A DNA stretch of 25,746 nt from an uncultured Erwinia sp. (GTDB lineage: Bacteria; Pseudomonadota; Gammaproteobacteria; Enterobacterales; Enterobacteriaceae), in NCBI GenBank assembly GCA_946221915.1, contig CAMIKG010000063.1, positions 1 through 25,746 of the forward strand. Direction: 5' to 3'. The translations under genes and the position numbers were made by a program. The notes beneath the pieces are model-generated. The model was not told the DNA's origin. It saw nothing but the letters and a program-made list of their open reading frames with translations, and did not search any database. Of this stretch, positions 21,556 through 25,746 are shown piece by piece (position 1 is the stretch's first letter; each line of letters begins with the position of its first letter).

Positions 21556-22311
21556 ATGAATCTTACCAGCATTCCAGCGTTACAGGATAACTACATCTGG
21601 ACGCTAAATGATGACAGCGGTCACTGCCTGATTGTCGACCCGGGCGAAGCGGAACCGGTTATCGCCACTCTGCAGCAAAATCAGTGGCAACCCGTGGCGA
21701 TTTTGCTCACCCATCATCACCATGACCATGTTGGCGGCGTAAAACAACTGTGTGAACGCTGGCCGCAACTTGTGGTGTATGGCCCCGCAGAGACACAAGA
21801 TAAAGGGGCGACAGACATTGTTGGTGAAGGCGATACGCTGACTATTTTGGGGCGCGAATTTAGCGTTATCTTCACCCCCGGGCACACTTTAGGACATATC
21901 TCATATTTCAGTTATCCTTATCTTTTTTGTGGCGACACGATGTTTTCTGGCGGCTGCGGACGGCTCTTCGAAGGCACACCAGAACAAATGTCAGAATCAT
22001 TTCAAAAGCTTAACCAGCTACCTGACGACACTCTGATTTGCTGCGCACATGAGTACACTTTATCCAATTTGAAGTTTGCGCAGGCGACCATCCCGGAAGA
22101 TAGTGAAATTGCACGCTACTACCGACAAATTAAGGAGTTACGCGATAAAAACTGCACTAGTTTGCCATCAAATTTGGCTCTGGAGCGAAAGATTAATTTA
22201 TTTTTACGAACGCATGACTCTGATTTACAAAAGGTTATTGGCTTCGATGTGCCACCACAGCATTCATGGCAGGTTTTCGCCCGTTTACGCGAGTTGAAAG
22301 ACAGTTTTTAA
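21556..22311 (+). CDS. gloB: Hydroxyacylglutathione hydrolase (glyoxalase II)
   Basis: Hydrolyses S-lactoylglutathione to lactate and glutathione, the second step of methylglyoxal detoxification. The start ATG 21556, with AGGAGG just upstream, gives 251 residues as in E. coli; a GTG two codons earlier is in frame but lies at the Shine-Dalgarno. It is a metallo-beta-lactamase fold with THHHHDHVGG (H53, H55, D57, H58), PGHTLGH (H110), FCGDTMF (D127) and CCAHEYTLSN (H165) as the binuclear metal set. The second half of the gene is visibly more AT-rich than the first. Confidence 0.96.
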   Translation: MNLTSIPALQDNYIWTLNDDSGHCLIVDPGEAEPVIATLQQNQWQPVAILLTHHHHDHVGGVKQLCERWPQLVVYGPAETQDKGATDIVGEGDTLTILGREFSVIFTPGHTLGHISYFSYPYLFCGDTMFSGGCGRLFEGTPEQMSESFQKLNQLPDDTLICCAHEYTLSNLKFAQATIPEDSEIARYYRQIKELRDKNCTSLPSNLALERKINLFLRTHDSDLQKVIGFDVPPQHSWQVFARLRELKDSF

Positions 22312-22382
22312 TTTTAAAGGTTGTGTTGCTGCGGCCGACAACGTATGATTGCTCGTCTTTTAATCTAACTATTGACACACAC

Positions 22383-23762
22383 ATGAAGGCTAAAGCGATG
22401 ATAATCGCCTCGGTCTTGCTGGTGGGTTGTCAGGCGTCAAGGCATGATGCCAACATCCCGGAACAGCATGCACAGAGTTTGTCTTCGGCAGGTCAAGGTG
22501 AAAATGGAAAGTACTCGGATCGTATGTTGTCGCCGCGCTGGCAGGATGATGGAACAACCGTCGCGCAAGACCAGGATCTGTGGAATTTCATAAGCGACGA
22601 GCTGAAGATGGAGGTTCCGGAAAATTACCGGATCCGCGAACAAAAACAGAAGTACCTGAAGGACAAGAGCTATCTCCACGATGTAACATTACGGGCAGAG
22701 CCGTATATGTACTGGATAGTCGAGCAGATTAAGAAACGTAAGATGCCGATGGAACTGGTACTACTACCCATAGTGGAGAGCGCTTTTGACCCCCGCGCGA
22801 CATCATCCGCCAATGCCGCAGGCATCTGGCAGATTGTCCCGCAAACGGGGCGTAATTATGGTTTGAAACAGAACCAGTGGTATGACGGTCGACGTGACGT
22901 CGTCGCATCCACCAGGGTTGCGCTGGATATGATGCAGCGCCTGAACGACATGTTTGGCGGAGACTGGTTACTGACCGTCGCCGCTTATAACAGTGGTGAA
23001 GGCCGCGTGATGAAAGCGATAAAACAGAACAAGGCGCGCGGGAAGCCAACCGACTTCTGGAGTTTATCGTTACCACGTGAAACCACGGTGTATGTACCGA
23101 AAATGCTGGCTTTAGGTGAAATCCTGAAAAACAGCAAGCGTTACGGCATCAAACTGCCAACGCCTAACGAAAGCCGCGCTCTGGCGCGTGTGGAAGTCGG
23201 CCAGCAGATTGAACTGACCCAGGCGGCTGAGATGGCAGGTATGTCGCTCAGTAAGCTGAAAAGCTTTAATACGGGTTACAAAAACGGAGTGACGGCGCCA
23301 AACGGTCCTCATTACATTATGGTGCCGAAGTCGAATGTCGCGACGCTACGTAACTCACTGGCGACCGGTGATATTGCCGCTGTGCAACCCACTCAGGTGG
23401 CGAAAAACAGCAGCAGTAACAGCAGCTATAAGGTACGCAGTGGTGATACCTTATCCGGCATCGCGAAGCGCCTTGGTGTATCGGTGAAAGAGTTGCAGAG
23501 CGCAAACAACCTGCGTGGCGGCAACATTAAACCGGGACAAACGCTGAGCGTAGCGGGTGGCAAAGGCACGCAGCTGGCGCAGAATAACAGCATCACTTAT
23601 CAGGTGCGTAAAGGCGATTCGCTGGCCAGTATTGCAAAACGTCATGGCGTAAATGCCAAAGACCTGATGCGCTGGAACACCGTGCTCAGTGACGCGAAAA
23701 ACCTGCAGCCCGGCGATAAGCTAACGCTGTTTGTGACTAATCGCAGCACGCCAGAAAGCTAA
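22383..23762 (+). CDS. mltD: Membrane-bound lytic murein transglycosylase D
   Basis: Outer-membrane lipoprotein that cleaves peptidoglycan glycan strands to 1,6-anhydro ends. I choose ATG 22383 (459 residues; E. coli 452) because it starts the lipoprotein signal MKAKAMIIASVLLVGC, with lipidation at C16 and glutamine at +2, which favours the outer membrane. An in-frame extension to 22266 overlaps gloB and hides the signal. The family 23 SLT domain has E132 in LLPIVESAFDP, AGIWQIVPQTGRNYGL and VAAYNSGEGRV. Two LysM repeats lie at the C terminus (about 345-390 and 404-452). Confidence 0.96.
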   Translation: MKAKAMIIASVLLVGCQASRHDANIPEQHAQSLSSAGQGENGKYSDRMLSPRWQDDGTTVAQDQDLWNFISDELKMEVPENYRIREQKQKYLKDKSYLHDVTLRAEPYMYWIVEQIKKRKMPMELVLLPIVESAFDPRATSSANAAGIWQIVPQTGRNYGLKQNQWYDGRRDVVASTRVALDMMQRLNDMFGGDWLLTVAAYNSGEGRVMKAIKQNKARGKPTDFWSLSLPRETTVYVPKMLALGEILKNSKRYGIKLPTPNESRALARVEVGQQIELTQAAEMAGMSLSKLKSFNTGYKNGVTAPNGPHYIMVPKSNVATLRNSLATGDIAAVQPTQVAKNSSSNSSYKVRSGDTLSGIAKRLGVSVKELQSANNLRGGNIKPGQTLSVAGGKGTQLAQNNSITYQVRKGDSLASIAKRHGVNAKDLMRWNTVLSDAKNLQPGDKLTLFVTNRSTPES

Positions 23763-23774
23763 GTTCATACCGAA

Positions 23775-23802
23775 AAAAAGCCACTCAACCGAGTGGCTTT
23801 TT
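23775..23802. terminator. Bidirectional terminator between mltD and yafE
   Basis: AAAAAGCCACTC (23775-23786) and GAGTGGCTTTTT (23791-23802) pair perfectly with an AACC loop and give T runs in both directions, as needed for the two convergent genes. Confidence 0.9.
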
Positions 23803-23812
23803 CTTTGCCTGC

Positions 23813-24583
23813 TTATTGCGGCTTCGTTGCTTCGATAAAGATAATATCGCTGCTGAAGCTGCCATCTTCCTGTAAACCGTAGTAGCGCTTCACTTCATCA
23901 GAAGCCGCCTGCTGATAGGCGCGAATTGCCGCACTCAGCACGTCAGGCGTGCGCATACGGGCAATCCAGCTGGTGAACTCCAGATACAGACGATCCTGAC
24001 TGATGCCATTGATTGCCAGACCCGCTTCGGTAAACAGCATCGCCCACTCGCCAGGCGCATAATTATGGACATGGGAAGTATCACGCAGCGCTTCCACGGT
24101 TTGCAGCCAGATATCCAGCACCGCGTTACCCGGCGCGCTGACATCCATAAAGATCACCCGTCCGCCCGGCTGCAGCACCCGTTTCACTTCACGCAGCGCC
24201 TGACCCACATCATGCCAGTGATGTGCAGAGTAGCGGCTGATAACAATATCAAAACTACTGTCAGGGAAAGGCAGCGACTCGGCATAGCCCTGAGCTGTGG
24301 TTAAATGGGTGTAGCCACGTTCCTGTGCGGTTTTCTGCACCACCTCCAGCATCTGTGCCGAGAGATCATAAGCGACCACTTCACGCACCTGCTGTGCGGC
24401 GATAAAGCTGGCGTGCCCGGCGCCACAGCCCAGATCGAGTACCCGCGCCTGTGAATGAGCCGACAGACGTTCGCTTAAACGCTCCAGATCGCGCCCGCTG
24501 GCATGCACCGCGCTGCTCAGGTAAGCCCCGGCCTGATCGCCAAACTGTTTATCGACGTGTTGATGGTGACTTTGCGTTGCCAT
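23813..24583 (-). CDS. yafE: Putative class I SAM-dependent methyltransferase YafE
   Basis: 256-residue methyltransferase of unknown substrate. SAM-binding motif I is RVLDLGCGAGH (47-57), followed by VVAYDLSAQML (motif II acid), AESLPFPDSSFDIVISRYSAHHW (motif IV region) and LREVKRVLQPGGRVIFMD (motif V/VI). Similar to UbiE/COQ5-type enzymes. Convergent with mltD and downstream of yafD, as in E. coli, where the annotated protein is shorter (about 207 residues). An 81-bp gap with a hairpin separates it from yafD. Confidence 0.9.
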   Translation of the reverse strand: MATQSHHQHVDKQFGDQAGAYLSSAVHASGRDLERLSERLSAHSQARVLDLGCGAGHASFIAAQQVREVVAYDLSAQMLEVVQKTAQERGYTHLTTAQGYAESLPFPDSSFDIVISRYSAHHWHDVGQALREVKRVLQPGGRVIFMDVSAPGNAVLDIWLQTVEALRDTSHVHNYAPGEWAMLFTEAGLAINGISQDRLYLEFTSWIARMRTPDVLSAAIRAYQQAASDEVKRYYGLQEDGSFSSDIIFIEATKPQ

Positions 24584-24619
24584 ATCTCTGTTTCCTTTTA
24601 GATGGTTGTTTTAATAAAA

Positions 24620-24652
24620 GGGCAGACGCAACTGACCTGCCCTGACGGCAGG
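24620..24652 (-). terminator. Hairpin pair between yafD and yafE, terminator with alternative fold
   Basis: Read on the minus strand, GGGCAG (24642-24637) and CTGCCC (24625-24620) form a stem followed by TTTTATT, an intrinsic-terminator shape with an 11-base loop. The same GGCAG can instead pair with CCTGCC (24652-24647) just upstream. The two stems are mutually exclusive. Confidence 0.5.
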
Positions 24653-24664
24653 CCCACTTCATCC

Positions 24665-25468
24665 TTAGATAAGCTCAGGCTTGCCGGGATGAAATTCAAC
24701 GAGTAGAGGATTGTGATCGGATGCACGCGTGACGAGGACAGACGCCTCAACGACATTCATACCGCGATAGAAAACGAAGTCTAACGGACGACCAAACGCT
24801 TTACGGCGGTGATCGTCGGTAAAGCGTACTTCACGCAGCGACATCTCGCGCGCGAAGCGGAACAGCGCATTCATCCGCTGGCGGCTCCAGGCGTTGAAAT
24901 CTCCTGCCAGGATCACCGGCCCGCGATGGTGCTGGATCTGCTCGCCGATGGGTCCCAGCTGTTTGCTGTATACATCAATGCCCAGGCTGAAATTCACCGC
25001 ATGCACGTTCACCACCATCAGCATCTCACCACCGGGCAGCGGATAAGCAGTGACCAGCGCGGATTTCGCCAGACGCAGTAACGGTTCGCGTTCACGCAGC
25101 GGACAGCAATAAACCGGATGAGCAGCAGCCAGCGTCATCACCCCTGACGGGTGCTGAGGCAGAACAAAAGCGGGAACCTGATCGGCGGCAAGGTAATTAG
25201 ATGTGGCAAATCTCACCAGTTCTGGCGTGGTTTGCGCTTCCTGCAGCAGCACAAGGTGGGCGTCTTTACCGAAGTTCTGCAGTACCGATAACCATTCGGC
25301 GCGTTGCTGCTTAAAAATATTCCAGACTAACACCCGCAATGCCCCTTCAGTGGGTAACGGTACGCCTGGCGGTAATGCCTGACCCACGTGCAGCATCGCC
25401 CCGGGCGGAAAAATACGCTCCGCAGGCTGTCCCGCAACATATCTCATGGCATAGGTCTTTTTGTGCAC
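24665..25468 (-). CDS. yafD: Endonuclease/exonuclease/phosphatase family protein YafD
   Basis: 267-residue protein of the EEP superfamily; the physiological substrate is not established. Family residues visible: VWNIFKQQRAEW with N, VLLQEAQTT with the metal-binding glutamate, VNVHAVNFS, ILAGDFNAWSRQRM, and a C-terminal ASDHNPLLVEF. I place the start at GTG 25468 (VHKKTYAMRYVAGQPAERI), which aligns with the E. coli start and gives almost the same length (266). A longer frame from ATG 25549 adds 27 residues without counterpart. The gene lies upstream of yafE, as in E. coli. Confidence 0.9.
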   Translation of the reverse strand: MHKKTYAMRYVAGQPAERIFPPGAMLHVGQALPPGVPLPTEGALRVLVWNIFKQQRAEWLSVLQNFGKDAHLVLLQEAQTTPELVRFATSNYLAADQVPAFVLPQHPSGVMTLAAAHPVYCCPLREREPLLRLAKSALVTAYPLPGGEMLMVVNVHAVNFSLGIDVYSKQLGPIGEQIQHHRGPVILAGDFNAWSRQRMNALFRFAREMSLREVRFTDDHRRKAFGRPLDFVFYRGMNVVEASVLVTRASDHNPLLVEFHPGKPELI

Positions 25469-25658
25469 TTTACCGCCTGAACGTTTACTGCTGAGTGTTT
25501 CGTCGTCTCTTTCTGTTATAGGGATTTTACGCCCGACTTTCAATCGCAACGACAGATTTCCTTGTCAGATAGCGTAAGAAAATGCAAATACATGACCAGC
25601 AAGGAAGAGATGAGTGAGGTGAGCTAAAAGCTGGCGCTTGTTTCAGGCATACGAAAAA

Positions 25659-25680
25659 GCCCTGAGCTAATGCTCAGGGC
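25659..25680 (-). terminator. Terminator of the second tRNA-Asp transcript
   Basis: GCCCTGAGC (25659-25667) and GCTCAGGGC (25672-25680) form a perfect 9-bp stem with a TAAT loop. The minus-strand reading continues TTTTTCGT, a classical intrinsic terminator 12 bp after the tRNA 3' end. Confidence 0.9.
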
Positions 25681-25692
25681 CTTCGTAATAAG

Positions 25693-25746
25693 TGGCGGAA
25701 CGGACGGGGCTCGAACCCGCGACCCCCTGCGTGACAGGCAGGTATT
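25693..25746 (-). tRNA. aspU: tRNA-Asp (GTC), partial, cut by the window end
   Basis: The 54 bases seen are identical to the 3' 54 bases of the tRNA-Asp gene at 19332-19408, including CCA, T arm and anticodon GTC. Its 5' end lies beyond the window. In E. coli the corresponding gene aspU is the distal tRNA of rrnH, so a 5S rRNA gene may follow on the far side. Confidence 0.9.

Overview
The window looks like a chromosomal segment of an enterobacterium. The right third (tRNA-Asp, dnaQ, rnhA, yafS, gloB, mltD, yafE, yafD, second tRNA-Asp) has the gene content and order of the Escherichia coli aspV-to-aspU region, and the proteins are collinear in length with the E. coli ones. High-GC coding sequence together with a complete methionine-salvage cluster and a ureide cluster suggests Erwiniaceae (Pantoea/Erwinia/Mixta-like) or a Klebsiella relative. 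This assignment is an inference.

Layout. (1) 1-4200, methionine salvage: mtnB-mtnC-mtnD on the minus strand with 4-base overlaps, and divergently mtnE followed by an overlapping omega-amidase gene (yafV/mtnU-like). The 333-bp divergent region holds a 197-bp structured inverted-repeat element, tandem Met boxes and a sigma70-like promoter for mtnE. (2) 4127-4656, an AT-rich gap without a convincing gene. (3) 4657-19286, a ureide (allantoin) catabolic island matching the Klebsiella hpx genes: hpxFGHIJK (minus), an RpiR-type regulator (minus), hpxWXYZ (plus), hpxSAB (minus) and hpxC (plus). (4) 19332-25746, core genes between two tRNA-Asp genes; the second tRNA is cut by the window edge.

Pathway. 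HpxC probably imports allantoin. HpxA racemises it, HpxB opens the ring to allantoate, HpxK releases ammonia to give ureidoglycine, and HpxJ transaminates ureidoglycine with glyoxylate to oxalurate plus glycine. HpxXYZ then probably take oxalurate to oxamate, and HpxW hydrolyses oxamate to oxalate and ammonia. HpxFGHI is a polar-amino-acid-type ABC importer of unknown ligand. The urate-forming and urate-oxidising enzymes are not in the window, so what is encoded here starts at allantoin.

Control. The strongest signal outside coding sequence is regulatory. hpxF has a sigma54-type promoter (TGGCAC-N5-TTGCA) with a near-perfect NtrC palindrome centred about 140 bp upstream of the predicted start. 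hpxW and hpxC each carry a weaker sigma54-like element with the right GG-N10-GC spacing. Both sides of the RpiR-type regulator gene share a GAAAC-AAAA-G motif, and the hpxS/hpxC divergent region has a perfect 8-12-8 inverted repeat next to the hpxC sigma54 element. This suggests general nitrogen control plus two local regulators. The convergent gap hpxZ/hpxB (14775-15187) holds a 31-bp tandem repeat that runs into a long inverted repeat. I found no CRISPR, phage or IS genes.
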